A DNA stretch of 64,000 nucleotides from contig CM041546.1 of NCBI GenBank assembly GCA_023238725.1, positions 23,072,085-23,136,084 of the forward strand. Direction: 5' to 3'. Below, in pieces: positions 43,661 through 55,509 of the stretch (positions are counted from its first letter, which is position 1; every line of letters begins with the position of its first letter). A model generated the notes under the pieces. It was not told the origin of the DNA and ran no database searches. It saw only the letters and a program-made list of their open reading frames with translations. The translations under genes and the position numbers were made by a program. This DNA is from Scortum barcoo (taxonomy: Eukaryota; Chordata; Actinopteri; Centrarchiformes; Terapontidae).

Positions 43661-46600
43661 CAGCGGGCTCTGTGTCTGTGTGGCTCCTTTTATTTTAATT
43701 CTCACATGGATTACGTAGGTTTGATAAGAAATGTGACCGCACAACAAAGTGTCTACATAGCTCGAACTGACTGGCTAATACTCCATCCTCCCTTACTCTC
43801 TTCAGCTTCAGTGAACAATGTGCCATCACGAGCAAAACAAATGAAAATTGTGTTACTGTGTCACGCTGAGGCTCCATAAGTAGAGTCTTGTAAGTGTGAT
43901 TGGAAGAAAAGAAGGGTCATCTACTGAATCCACAACAGCTAACGAAGCCATTAGTCAGGATGACTGACTGGATAGTAGCGGCGGAATGATCCTTTTTGCT
44001 TTAACCCTCTGCCATTTTACAGTCTATTAATACCACAGAGAGAAGTGACATTAGCTTGTCTTCTTAACTGCCTTTTAATGAATTGTTTATGCCTGGTTTA
44101 ATGATGTATATTGTGGCCCTGTAATGTGCCCTAATGACGGAGAACGAGGCGGCCTCGGCTGAAGTATTAATTTGGACTGCCTCCCCAATGATTATTCCTC
44201 AGCCAACAACACCACCGCTGCTGCTCTGTGTGCGAGTACGGATACCAACGTGATTCATGGAGGCTTTCCGCTCTGCGCTACGGCTTGATTTCTCGCTGTC
44301 ACACTCCTCTATGAGGCTGATATATCCAGGGGGGGATCCACAGCAATTAGATCAGCTTTTTATTTGTCTTTCAAGAGCTTACAGATGGAGCTTGATGAAT
44401 CTGCAGGGGGAATATATGGATGGAAATACTGTCCCTGCATAATAAATCCAGCGTTAGAATGTAAACATGGGAAGTGTAAGGAGGCTGGCGCAAGGTTGCC
44501 CCATGCCTCCTGTCTTCAGCCCCCCCCAAATCCACAAACCGCACGAGTGACACCAGAACATACCTTGACAAATATGGCAGCACCCTGCCGGTGCAGTAAT
44601 AGTCTTCTCTTCAGTGAGACACGTCTGTGGAGCGCTGTGATCTGCCTCCTCTGAGCCGTCCTCAGGCTGGGACTCGACAGGCCTCAGACCTGCCTGGGGG
44701 AGGCCTCACCGTGATACCCATCATTATGTGGCTTGGTGTTCCTTCTCTAGTTTCTTCGGCTTAGACTCTAATAATGAAGACGTCCCTGCCAGTCGCGGCA
44801 CTAGAGCTTATTATTTCTGTTTTGTTTTTGTGGATGTTGAGAATGTCAGCGCTGAGTGTCCTAAATCCATCTAAATACTTTAATCCATAGGTAGCTTTTT
44901 GAAGCTGCGGAGAAAGCGTTTCTTTGAGCCAAGTCTAAATACACGAGGATAACTCTTGTTATTTGTCCACTTTGCTGAACTGTGATACCCTGGTGTAGTC
45001 ACTGTAAATAAGTGACGCTGCAGTTGAGACAATTTGTAACTGTGATCTGGTGTTAGTGGTGCAGGTATAATACTAGTGTTTCCTCAGATTAAGACTGGAT
45101 GTCTCATAAAAACCTGTTCCTGTTACAACGAGTCTTTGCCTGTCCTTTTTCTTAAAGGTTGTTGTCTTTTTTTGACAGAGAAAAACATATTCCCGAAATT
45201 TGTTCTAGACAAGAGGTTCCCGAAAAAAAAAAAGCAACATCATCATCTCATTACAGGTTATGGCCTCATTGTTGATCTGAACTATGGGGAGTGTGTGTTC
45301 ATATTTCTTCTGAGATTGTGTCATTTGAGAAGTTGTTAAGGGCCTGAAAAGGTGAACGAATTCTGTATTTCACATGAAAAAAAGCAGAAAAAGTGAATGA
45401 AAAATCTTTTTTTATGCCTTAAATTGTCTTGCAACCCCACGACTTTATCAAGGACCCCTTGAAGGGTCTTGACATCCAGGTTGTGAACCACTGGAACAGA
45501 ACAAAAACATCCTTTTCTTGTTCTGTGCCATAAAGCAATCCAGACGATTTCCCCTCAGCTCTACCACAGACCATTAAAATGCACTTTAGAGACTAATCTG
45601 TCCATCTGAATTATTGAGAAGAGTATTGCCTGGATATACTGACCTCTTTGTTTCCCCGGAGGAGAACAAAAATGGAGTAAAAGTGTGTGTGGGCATGTTC
45701 AAGCCAATCTGTATGTGGCTAAAGTCTTCAAAATTTTTCCACTTAATTTGAAAAATTTAAAGTTATATATGACATTCCTGAAACTACTGGAAAAAAGACA
45801 ATATTGCATGCTCACTTTATTATTGTAATATTTTTTCAATAACAGAACTTTGTTTTACTTTATGTCATTTTGTTTTATCTACAACATTTTGAACTTTATG
45901 CTCCTGTGTGTATATATTTTTCTATATTTTCTATTATAGATAATATACTGTGACTGTTTGAAGAAACTTTTATTTTCAGGTTTGGTAAAAACCTTAGAGT
46001 GTCTTATTTTGAACATAAAATCAGTATGTGTGACAAAATAATCTCAACTCAATGTCCACGTTCTAGCTTTTTCAGCGTTTTCAACCACATCTCACAGTTC
46101 CCATCAGCAAGCAGTTATTTCCATTCATTGATGAAGACCATGAAATAAAGCTCCAAAAAGGTATGTGGCTCTGTTACATGTGAGAAATTTATGGTATTTA
46201 ATATAATTTGATCCATTATGATGGTTAAAATAAAGAAAAAACACTACCTTGAGAGTTACAAGTACATTTTTTACCAAGAAAACTTTGCATTTTTACGATC
46301 TGATTATCTTTGTTACTGGTGAACTTGAGTGGTTGTTGTCCGTCCAAAGCTTCCTGCTCTCTCAGCAGACGTTCAGAGGTTCATGGGCGTTCTCTACAAG
46401 GATCTGGCACCGGAGCTGCGTAAGATGGCCTTGCTGAGAGATGAGCATGTTTCACAAACAGGCCGAGCAATTATAGCCTGAATAATTATGCGCTGAAGGG
46501 GAGACACGATTCGCCCCACTGATCAGCAAAGTTCATGTGAAGTTATAATTAAACAATAACTCGTTTACAAATGAACGCACACACGCATTTGTGTACTTAA

Positions 46601-49342
46601 GTGTGCAAAGTGTAATTAGCTGCGATGCATCTGAGTGAGATTGAAGAACAACAATGTCAAATGGTGGAATTATGTTCAGCTCGTGAGCTTGTATCACTGT
46701 TATCTGTGTGGTGGAGGGAGGAGGAGGAGGAGGAGGAGTGGAGGGGCGAAGAGAGAAAGACAGATTGAATGAGTGATTGATACAGAAGGCTGATTCATCT
46801 TCACACGACTCAGAGATGGACATGATGTTTGACAGGGAAACTTTATACAAAGACATTAGATTGAGATCTGAGGGGAGTAAATAAAGTTGGCCACAAAAAC
46901 ATTCATTTTCAAAATTAATTAGACGGCAGGAAATCATATTGAAGCATTATGTTGTTACACACAATGTTAAATTACATTATGTGGTCTGAGCGAGATTATG
47001 CATCAATGTTCAGGCAGACCGAGATGTATCTGTCCATTGTTTGGTGACACATCCATTTGTCACTTCTTCCAACAAGTTAGTGGATCTGTTAATCACAAAT
47101 CAAATGCCTCGTCACGGGGCAGGATGTGCCGAGTCAGCATTGCTCATTTAACCAGAGAGCACTGCTGACGGCTGGAGGCATGAAAAAGTGATGGTGTCGA
47201 TCAACAGCAGTAAAATAAAACAGTTTCACAGACAGACGAGGGAAGGAGGACGTAGTAATCCTGGCGACCTGATGAAAATGTGTGTAAAAGACACTTCAGA
47301 CTGTTGAGCTGATGTTTCCAGGAGGCCTGAGCAGGCGTAGATGTCCTTTCCCCTCCAGCATGGTATTGTCACAAAGGCACTTTGCAGCAAAAAGCACAAA
47401 TCCCCAAACCAGCATGTAGGACTCCTGCCACAGCGGTTATTTTGTGTCTTCAGCTGTGATTAACATTTATGTTTCTTAATGATTAATTGCTTACTCATCA
47501 ATTATTTCTTCCCTGAATTGTTCAGTCTGTTAAAATGTCTGGCATCCCTGATAACATTAAGGACAGCTCTGTTCTGTTCGAGTGTTGAGTAAGCTGTGAG
47601 TCAGCCTGCACAACACCAGGACGCTGAAACTGAAGCAGCTACATGGAGCTCAGCCATCGTTCATTTTATTGTTTACTTTTTTTCCTATAGTGACATGTCA
47701 CGGTGTCTTGCATTAAAAAGGACCGTTGCTTGTACTGTTCGATCAGTTGTCCAAGAACCAAAGATGTTCAGTTTAAAAAAAGGTCAAAGTGGCAAAAGTA
47801 TCCTCAGATATGAGAAGCTGGAGCTGCTGGTGTTTGTGCTCAGTAGATGACTTAACCTCTTAATGGTCGTCACTTTTTTACTTTTGATACCTTCTTGAAA
47901 AACTGAATTGCGACTTAAAGTAACCTGACTGAGCTGTTAAAGAAATGTTCCCAGGGTGCACTGCAGAACTTTTCAGGTGGTTTAGTGGCAGAAAAATCTC
48001 TCGCTGCATGTGTCCTGTTTTTGTTGGGAGTTTTCATAGGTAATAATTATTTTTGAATTTTTTTAACTTTTTGAATTAGTTTCATTTTAGAGGGTTTACT
48101 GAACAGAATAATTAAAACGAAAATCTCCACAAAAGTATGATCATTCTGTAAAGACATGCTCTCGTGGTAATTAGTGGTAAACTGATTATTTCTCACAAAA
48201 CTAAATATCGTCAAAGAATACAAAGTTTTTAAGTTATGAACCGCTGTCGATGTGATAAATCTCTAAAGTTATTGTGTAATAATTGAAATGATTTTATCAG
48301 TATGATTTTCAGGCATTTCCCAATGTTTTAAATGAAATAAATTAAGCGTTAGGTAGATCTAGAGTGACACTACTGACACAATTAATAAGTCACAATAGTC
48401 ACGTTTAAGCACAATAACAGATGCGAAAGTGAAACTCCAGATCGAAGCGTATAAAAAATATAGAAAGAGAGTCCATCACCCAAAACACTGACAGATGAGC
48501 AAATCTTATCCAGCGCTATCAAGACATATTTACATTTTCTTACTTCTGTTTTTTCTCAGTTTCTTTTTTATTTATCCATCTTCATAAATATTTTCTATTC
48601 ATCATTTGTGCAAAAGGTTTAATTTCTTGAGGGTTACACTTTTCTCTCATCCATAAAAAAATCTTTCATTTCACTTGAACTGAGAAAAATGTGTCCTGTA
48701 TGTTGTTAAAGGGGTTCTTTTTAACGCTAAACAAAGGAACTAAGAATACAAAAACATATTTTCAGTTTTCTTTTTTTTTTTAATCGGCTGTGACCACTTA
48801 AGGATTAAAAAATTAATTAGTTAGGCCTATCAAAACTGTTAAAAATTTCCACCTATCAACTAATGGACTGATCCCTGATTAATTGTCTCAGCACTAGTTG
48901 AGTCAGGAAAAACAAGTGATTTGATGAAAAATGATTTTCCCCACAAAAACGCAGCTATAATAACATTTCCTACAAGCACTGACAGCTGTGTGTGTGTGCT
49001 GTAGTAAGAATCAGCAAGTGTGATTCAGTTCTACAATATGTGATGGTATTTTAACATTATTTTACTTTAACACTGTCTAATCTTGCTGTCTCTTTTTTTA
49101 TTTATCAGGCACATCTTTCTACATCTCCTACAGAGCCTCACTGTCATGCTACACATTTCTTTCATAATGAGTTCATAATCACAGATCTGAACAGATGACT
49201 TCCTCCTGACCTGACCCTCAGATAACAAAGTGAAAGAACAGCTGTGGACTCACCCTCGGGTCACGCTGCAGTCGCTAGATGGCGCTAGAGCACCGACTAT
49301 CCCCCCTCTGTGTTTTCTCCACAGCTCAGCACCACAACAGTA

Positions 49343-49378
49343 GAGAGAGAGAGAGAGAGAGAGAGTGTGTGTGTGTGT
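49343..49378. repeat. (GA)n(GT)n compound microsatellite
   Basis: Eleven GA units pass directly into about seven GT units. Confidence 0.9.
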
Positions 49379-50206
49379 ATTTTTCCATCCCTGGGAGCCT
49401 AATGGGAAATTTCAAGTCACCTAAATAAAAAGGAAAGTGTAATTAACGCGACGCGCTATTAATTGCATCTGCTAGAGAGCGGATGAAGGGCACGGGGGCG
49501 CACTTTCTGATTACTGGGCTCCACAAAAGTCGACTTCAGAGCTCGGAGAGAGGGCTTTATTTCCGGGTGTCGTTTCGTGCCAGGCATCCAAATGGCAGGC
49601 CAAACGGCGAGCGGCGGCGATGCGGAGAGAGGGACGACTTTTATTTGCTCCTGCGCAGCACGTGAAAGTGATGCTGATGCGCTTTTGTTTGTTTGTTTGT
49701 TTGTTTTTGTCGTTGTCACCGGTAACACTTGCTGTATGTCAGAGGGATGAGATCGGCTGGGCTCGTTAGTCCAAATGGATCAGCCGCATCAGGTGTTGGT
49801 CTTCAGATGAAATCAAGTCCAGTAAGGTCACTGAAGACTCACTTTTGAGCAAGAGAGCTCAGACTGCAGTCCTGCTGCTTTTAGGAGTGTTATGGCACGT
49901 TTTCCACAAAGGAAGGCGTCACTTTTCTGTCATTACTCTGCCCAAAAAATCTGAACAATAAATAAGATCTGCATAATCAGGATCTGATTCACTGCAGCAC
50001 CCAGGAGAAGGAGGCCTGTCTGCTCTCTTCACTCACAGGATAAACGATATAAAAGAGACCTGCTTTTATTATTTTTTTGTTTGTTTGTTTGTTTGTTTTT
50101 GATCGACTTAATTAGTCGACGCCGTCCGTAACCGATCAGATATTGATTCCAAATCGATCCTCCTCGTTCGCCTGATAACGCTGAGGCGTGTAAATCTGTC
50201 ACCCAG

Positions 50207-50208
<2 letters not shown>

Positions 50209-50238
<30 letters not shown>
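50209..50238. repeat. (CA)n microsatellite
   Basis: Fifteen uninterrupted CA units. Confidence 0.93.
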
Positions 50239-50240
<2 letters not shown>

Positions 50241-51604
50241 CACACATCAGGACAGGGACTGGCAGCTCGTCGAGTGAAATGGAGAAGAATAAGATTGTAA
50301 TTAATATTATTATGACAGCCACAGAGGGCAACACATTTTCTTTTTTCTTTTTTTTTTTACATTTCTTCTTTTTTTTCGTTAGGCAGGAAGTGGAAATAGC
50401 AGCTTTGCACTTTGTCTGTCAGCTCCCCAAAATGAACTAAGATAGATTTTTAAAGAGAGATGCTCATACAGATATCACACCATCCTCCTGTGGGGATATT
50501 ATAGAGAAATGACGCTCCATAGGGGAGAAGAAAATACCATCAGGGTCAGCACACACCCCTACACAAATATGACACAGTTTACTCCAAAGAGGAGCTCCTC
50601 CACGCCACCCTGGTTTAATGGCACTATTTTACGGACAAAAGTAAATCTGATGAGTTTTGTTTAAAGGCAGGAAACACTCATTTAAATCTCTCGAGCTGTG
50701 GTGCGTTCAAGGTCCGCGTTGTTTTGTTAACCTTCAGTTTAAAGGTGCTCGTCCTCGTCAGCCCAAGTACCGCGAGATTTACAGCCAGAAATGAGGCAAA
50801 ACAATGAGAAGTGTTTGTCTCCTAAAGTCCACCAATATAAAATAGACTAATTATTGGTTTTTGGGTTTTTTTGTTTGTACCTTGGACAAAGCGAGAAAAT
50901 GCATTTTAGATCAAGAGCACAGAAATGATGGTAAATAAAAACAACTTTGTGGATTTTAGGGGTGATAATAAATTTTAAAATACTAATAATCTTTGTGTGA
51001 CAGCCCGTGTGGGATAATATCTGAATGGCTCTGTTTTTAGTTCAAACTGAGTGCGCAACAGACAAAGTCAAAGCTCCAGCTCCAAATAAAACAAGAGGTG
51101 AAATCTAAATATCACCATGTTGGCCCTCTTTTCAGCCCTCTGCAGGGCCTCTGCTGGTCCTCGGACCACATTTTGGGAACCCCTCATTTAACCCTGGATG
51201 GAGGCTGTGGTTTCCAGCCAAAGCCAGTCCATTTCAAAGCAGCCTGGGGCAGAAACAACACGTCGTCGGCTCCCAATTTTCCATTCATCAGCCCTGATTT
51301 TCTCTCAGCCATTAATTCCACCCAAACGAATGGGCTCAAAGCAGGAAGCATATATATTTTTTTAACACCACAGATGTCAAGCAGACAGTGAATTCACTGC
51401 AGCAGCACAAAATAAAAAAAAAGAAAAATACATTTAGGCTCGACGTTGGAAAAAAGCTGTTTAATATCAACCCCATTATTTAAAAATGTGCAAGTCCGTT
51501 GTTCATGTGTCAAGTGATTGAAAACACCTACAGGCATTTATCACCTCTGCTTTATCTACCCCAAGTTCATCCAGTGAATATGACATAGCCTATACCCCCT
51601 CCCA

Positions 51605-51605
51605 A

Positions 51606-51662
<57 letters not shown>
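51605..51662. repeat. (AAT)n microsatellite
   Basis: About 19 uninterrupted trinucleotide units. Confidence 0.96.
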
Positions 51663-52352
51663 CCAAAGGACTGGTTTAACAAGCAGTGAAGGAAAACAAC
51701 AAGGAAACAGCGTCGGGTTGCTACAGGTCTACACCCCACAACTTGAATCTCCACTGAATGATGAGCTGGATCGATTCATTAAAGCTACTGAGGAAAGATT
51801 TCAATGCCATGATCGTTTCTGCTTGTTGTTTTCTGCAGGAGAAACACAAATCAGGGGGAGGGAGGGTGTGTGGGGGGGAGAACAGGAGATAGGGGAAATG
51901 AAATGAAATCAAATAAAAGTCCCTGGATATTTGTGTTTGCATAAAACGAAAAGCAAAGCTACTGTACGGAGAAAAGATGTATATACATTTTAGCTGTGGC
52001 GGTCCAAAGGCTGTGGCGATGCAGCTGCAACAAAAAAAAAAAAAAGAAAAGAAAAAGAAAATAAGATCAAAAATAAAAAATATGTCTCTTCTCTTCTTTC
52101 CCTACGAAACAAAAGCGTCCCCGTCCTGTCATTTCATATATAATCTCGCACTCTGTGTCGTCTATAAAAGCCATTGTATAATAAATTACAATCTCATTAA
52201 CAATACTAAAAAATAAAATTAAACGTCTACGAGCAACACCCCCCCACCCCCACCCTCCCCCCAACTTGTAATAAAGCAACATAGACGAAGATGAACAAAA
52301 TGGCTGAAATGAATGGCAACGACCTCACAAATAAATTCAATTAACACCTGGC

Positions 52353-52407
<55 letters not shown>
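52353..52407. repeat. (AAT)n microsatellite
   Basis: About 17 uninterrupted units, then a diverged unit (aac aat). Confidence 0.96.
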
Positions 52408-52409
<2 letters not shown>

Positions 52410-53340
52410 TAATTTTGATCATATGCTGCATTTTTTGGAATGTCACTAAAATGTATTTTGGGAGGAAATTGAAAGGCCTTATAATTATTTTTTCTTTTCA
52501 AATAGACTAATCGTGGTGGTTATCTCCGTTTTTATCCACTCTGGGTCTGATTCGTCGTCAACAATTCTCCACAACAGTGCTATCGATCCGTCCTCAGTCC
52601 TTAAAGCACTATATTTTGATTGGAAACGCAGTCTAATGTCATTTCAGAGCGGACGTCAAATGGCCAAACAGAGCTCCTGTGACAATTTGGACGAATGGAT
52701 TTGATTTCACACGAGCCAGGAAACCTTCAGAGCGGGAAGAAAAAGCGCTACAAGGAATGATTAAAGTGTAAACGAACATATATTTCGGCGACAAAAATGA
52801 ACGTTAAATAGCACACAGATACAAGGCAGTAGGTAGGCTGTGGATGAGACTGGATTTCTTTAGAAAATAATAAAATAAAATTAATTATAATAATAATAAT
52901 AATTCAACCTGTTTGTTTTTGAAAACATCAATCCAAAAAAGTGCCCCAGTGAAGAAAGTAAAAAAAAAAGGGGGGATGAAGCCATGACTTTTAAAGTTAT
53001 ACAATATTTACAAAAGTGGATCCAAATGTTCTGTGAGAGTTGGTGACATATATTTGTGTAGATATCTATATATCTATAGCCCATCCTGCTGTGGGAAAGT
53101 GCCGGATAATCCAATCAATCGCCACGGAGCCCTTCCTGGAGCTGGGAGACTCTCTGAGGGGAGGGAGGAGGGGAGGGAGGGGTGTGTGTGTGATTATTTG
53201 ACGCTTGTTTTGCGAAAAATATAACGGACTTTTTGTTTATACTGCTGTTTGACTTATGATAGAGGTCACACGCTTTTTATTTACCACATCACTGCGCTCA
53301 GGCCAGTTATTGAAGACTTTGGCCGGCGAGCTGCACACAT

Positions 53341-53341
<1 letters not shown>

Positions 53342-53373
<32 letters not shown>
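53342..53373. repeat. (AAT)n microsatellite
   Basis: About ten uninterrupted units, 0.8 kb downstream of the pou3f2 stop. Confidence 0.95.
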
Positions 53374-53375
<2 letters not shown>

Positions 53376-54165
53376 TGTCTGTGTTCATAACTGAATCCTG
53401 ACCTCAGTCCTCACAGAATAAATGAGAGCTGGACGGCCTGCAGGTTCCCACAGTGCTGCTGGCTGACAGATGGGACTCAGGCGATGCTCACCCTCAGCTG
53501 GACTCCACCGGACAGGGGCTGCAGCCTCCACCGGCCTCCACTTTACTCCATTAACGCAGCTCCTTTGACCCCCACCATCCCCTCTTCGCCCCCCTCTCCT
53601 CCCTTCCTTGCACCACCCACCCACCCATCACTGCTGGACGCACAATTTAGAGCTACAAAACTGAACGCCTTTGCATTTTTTATTTTTATTTTTTTTTGCT
53701 TTCCCTTTTACGCACAGGAAGAAAAAAAAAGAAACGTGTTCTGCGGTTTGATATAAAAGTGGCGAATGGAAACCATTCAGCTATGCCTTTTCTTCTGAAA
53801 CCAGGTATCCCTCCTCCCCTCCCTCTTTTTTTCCTCCTCTTTTCGTCAAGTATAATTTCAATACACAATGGGGGCTACACCTTGAAACTGCGTCGACTGG
53901 AGTCACAGTGCTGGGCATGTATCCTCGGAGAACACCACGCAGGCTTGTGTTCCTTAAGCTCTGGGAGAGGAATAAAAAATGTCCCGTCCTCCCCTCACTC
54001 ATGTTCCATTTGTCAGAGATTCACTGCAGATATTGTGTATGGACTCACTGCATCTATTATACATAAAACACCCACTATAGCGTCTCATAGTCCAGTGATT
54101 TATATATAACCTTGGGGATAAATAAAAAGGATCAACGTGTCCTGGAGGAGCAGGTCCGGCAGAGT

Positions 54166-55308
54166 TCATTGGACCGGGGTTTGGACCCCGTGGTGCGGCG
54201 GCGTGTCCCCGTACACATCCTCGCTCCCCGGCAGAGCTCCGGGAGGGGTCATGCGTTTCTCCTTCTGTCTCCTGTTACAAAACCAAACCCTCACCACTTC
54301 TTTCTCCAGGTGCAGACTGTCCGCCAGGCCGATTATTTCCGACGCTGCCGGCTTAGGGCACTTCAAAAAATGGCTCTCCAAAGCTCCCTTTACGCTTACC
54401 TCGATTGAAGTCCGTTTTTTCCTTTTCCTCCCCTGCGCCGCGATTTTGTCCAGGCTGGTCGGGCTGCCCGAGGTGGAGTCCGCCTCCTCCAACCACTTGT
54501 TCAACAGAGGCTTCAGTTTGCACATGTTTTTGAAGCTGAGCTGCAGGGCCTCAAACCTGCAGATGGTGGTCTGGGAAAACACATTTCCGTACAGGGTCCC
54601 CAAGGCGAGTCCCACGTCCGCCTGCGTGAAGCCCAGCTTGATCCTCCGCTGCTTGAACTGCTTGGCGAACTGCTCCAGGTCGTCCGAGGTCGGCGTATCC
54701 TCGTCCGAGTGGTCGTGGTGGCTCTGCGGCCGGTGCTGGTGCTGATGCTGGGACGGGGGGTGGCCGTGTTCGCTGAGGTGCGGGCTGTGGTGGTCGTCAT
54801 GACTGTCTCTTAGGTTGTGGTGGTGCATCCCCTGCCCGCTGCCCGGGATCAGCCCGTTGACGCTGAAGCCCGGCTGAGAGTAAATAAGGCTTTGGCCGTT
54901 CGTCGTCGCCATGCTCGGTATGTGCGCCGCGGTGGTGGTTCTCCACGCCCGGCCGTCGTGGTGGTTCCCGTGCGTCTGGTGCACCAGGTGGGGTGGCCGC
55001 GACTGGTGCTGCAGGTTGCTGCTGGAGTTGTGCATCTCGTCCCGGGCGCCCTGCACCGCGGGTTTGATGTCCTGCTCCGCGCCGAGCGGGCTGGAGGACC
55101 ACGGGGCTGCCTCTCCGTGGGACAGCGCCGTGATCCACTGGTGTGCGTGGCTGAGCGTGTGGCTGTTGCTCTGCAGCGGGTAGTCGCTCTGCAACAGGCT
55201 CTGCGCGTCCCGGTACGCCGTGGCTTGCTGCATGCTGCCGGGCTCCGAGTGCACGATGGATGCGCTGGAGGTGAGGATGTTGTAGTGGTTAGACGCTGCG
55301 GTCGCCAT
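54166..55308 (-). CDS. pou3f2: POU3F2 (Brn-2/Oct-7), POU-homeodomain transcription factor
   Basis: A single-exon gene encoding 380 residues. It begins MATAASNHYNILTSSASIVH, the signature of POU3F2 rather than POU3F3. The middle is His-rich (about residues 161-200). The POU-specific domain covers about 203-277 (SDEDTPTSDDLEQFAKQFKQ), a linker carries DKIAAQGRKRKKR, the homeodomain covers about 294-353 with recognition helix RVWFCNRRQ, and the C-terminus ends PPHHGVQTPVQ as in mammals. It binds octamer-type DNA and drives neural progenitor, hypothalamic and Schwann-cell programmes. It lacks the long Gly and Gln runs that make the human protein 443 residues, as is usual for fish. The start at 55308 has a good context (gtcATGg); the frame stays open upstream to 55527, but that extension is not conserved to my knowledge. 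Teleosts have a and b copies; I cannot tell which this is. Confidence 0.97.
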   Translation of the reverse strand: MATAASNHYNILTSSASIVHSEPGSMQQATAYRDAQSLLQSDYPLQSNSHTLSHAHQWITALSHGEAAPWSSSPLGAEQDIKPAVQGARDEMHNSSSNLQHQSRPPHLVHQTHGNHHDGRAWRTTTAAHIPSMATTNGQSLIYSQPGFSVNGLIPGSGQGMHHHNLRDSHDDHHSPHLSEHGHPPSQHQHQHRPQSHHDHSDEDTPTSDDLEQFAKQFKQRRIKLGFTQADVGLALGTLYGNVFSQTTICRFEALQLSFKNMCKLKPLLNKWLEEADSTSGSPTSLDKIAAQGRKRKKRTSIEVSVKGALESHFLKCPKPAASEIIGLADSLHLEKEVVRVWFCNRRQKEKRMTPPGALPGSEDVYGDTPPHHGVQTPVQ

Positions 55309-55447
55309 GACTCTCGGAGCCGGACTGGTCGCTCTTATTAAAGGAACCTCGCATTTGACAGATCCTCTCCTGCCCACAGGCGGCTCCCAGGCGCTCTGCC
55401 AAGTGGACGCCGAGGCGCACCTGGACTCAGCCCCGCCTCCGCCGCTC

Positions 55448-55452
55448 ATTGG
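55448..55452 (-). promoter_or_regulatory. pou3f2: CCAAT box upstream of pou3f2
   Basis: ATTGG on the + strand, CCAAT in the gene's direction (ggccaatgag), 140 bases upstream of the start codon in GC-rich sequence. No TATA box is seen. Confidence 0.5.
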
Positions 55453-55474
55453 CCGCCGGAGGATGATGGACGGG

Positions 55475-55489
55475 GTTGCCAAGGGCAAC
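55475..55489 (-). promoter_or_regulatory. pou3f2: RFX X-box-like palindrome upstream of pou3f2
   Basis: GTTGCC-AAG-GGCAAC: two perfect inverted half-sites with a 3-base spacer, the X-box arrangement bound by RFX factors. It lies between the two CCAAT boxes. Confidence 0.45.
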
Positions 55490-55498
55490 GGCGCACTG

Positions 55499-55503
55499 AT
55501 TGG
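55499..55503 (-). promoter_or_regulatory. pou3f2: Second CCAAT box upstream of pou3f2
   Basis: ATTGG on the + strand within ctgattggctgcgg, 51 bases from the first box. Confidence 0.5.
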
Positions 55504-55509
55504 CTGCGG

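Larger units (their letters stand above)
43661..51600. other. fbxl4-pou3f2 intergenic stretch
   Basis: No gene is recognised. Non-repetitive segments at about 44020-44240, 44640-44830 and 46330-46520 contain many ATTA cores and could be conserved elements. Simple repeats include (GGA)n at 46718-46738, (GA)n(GT)n at 49343-49378 and (CA)n at 50209-50238. A CTCF-like motif with 12 of 14 matches lies at 49272-49285. Confidence 0.45.
51601..54165 (-). other. pou3f2: pou3f2 3' UTR and flank
   Basis: AT-rich sequence downstream of the pou3f2 stop on the minus strand, with four (AAT)n runs (51605-51662, 52353-52407, 52884-52902, 53342-53373) and A-runs. Several TTTATT hexamers (AATAAA on the minus strand) occur, for example at 53678-53689, but none is clearly the functional signal. 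Long 3' UTRs are usual for POU3F genes, so much of this may be transcribed. Confidence 0.45.
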
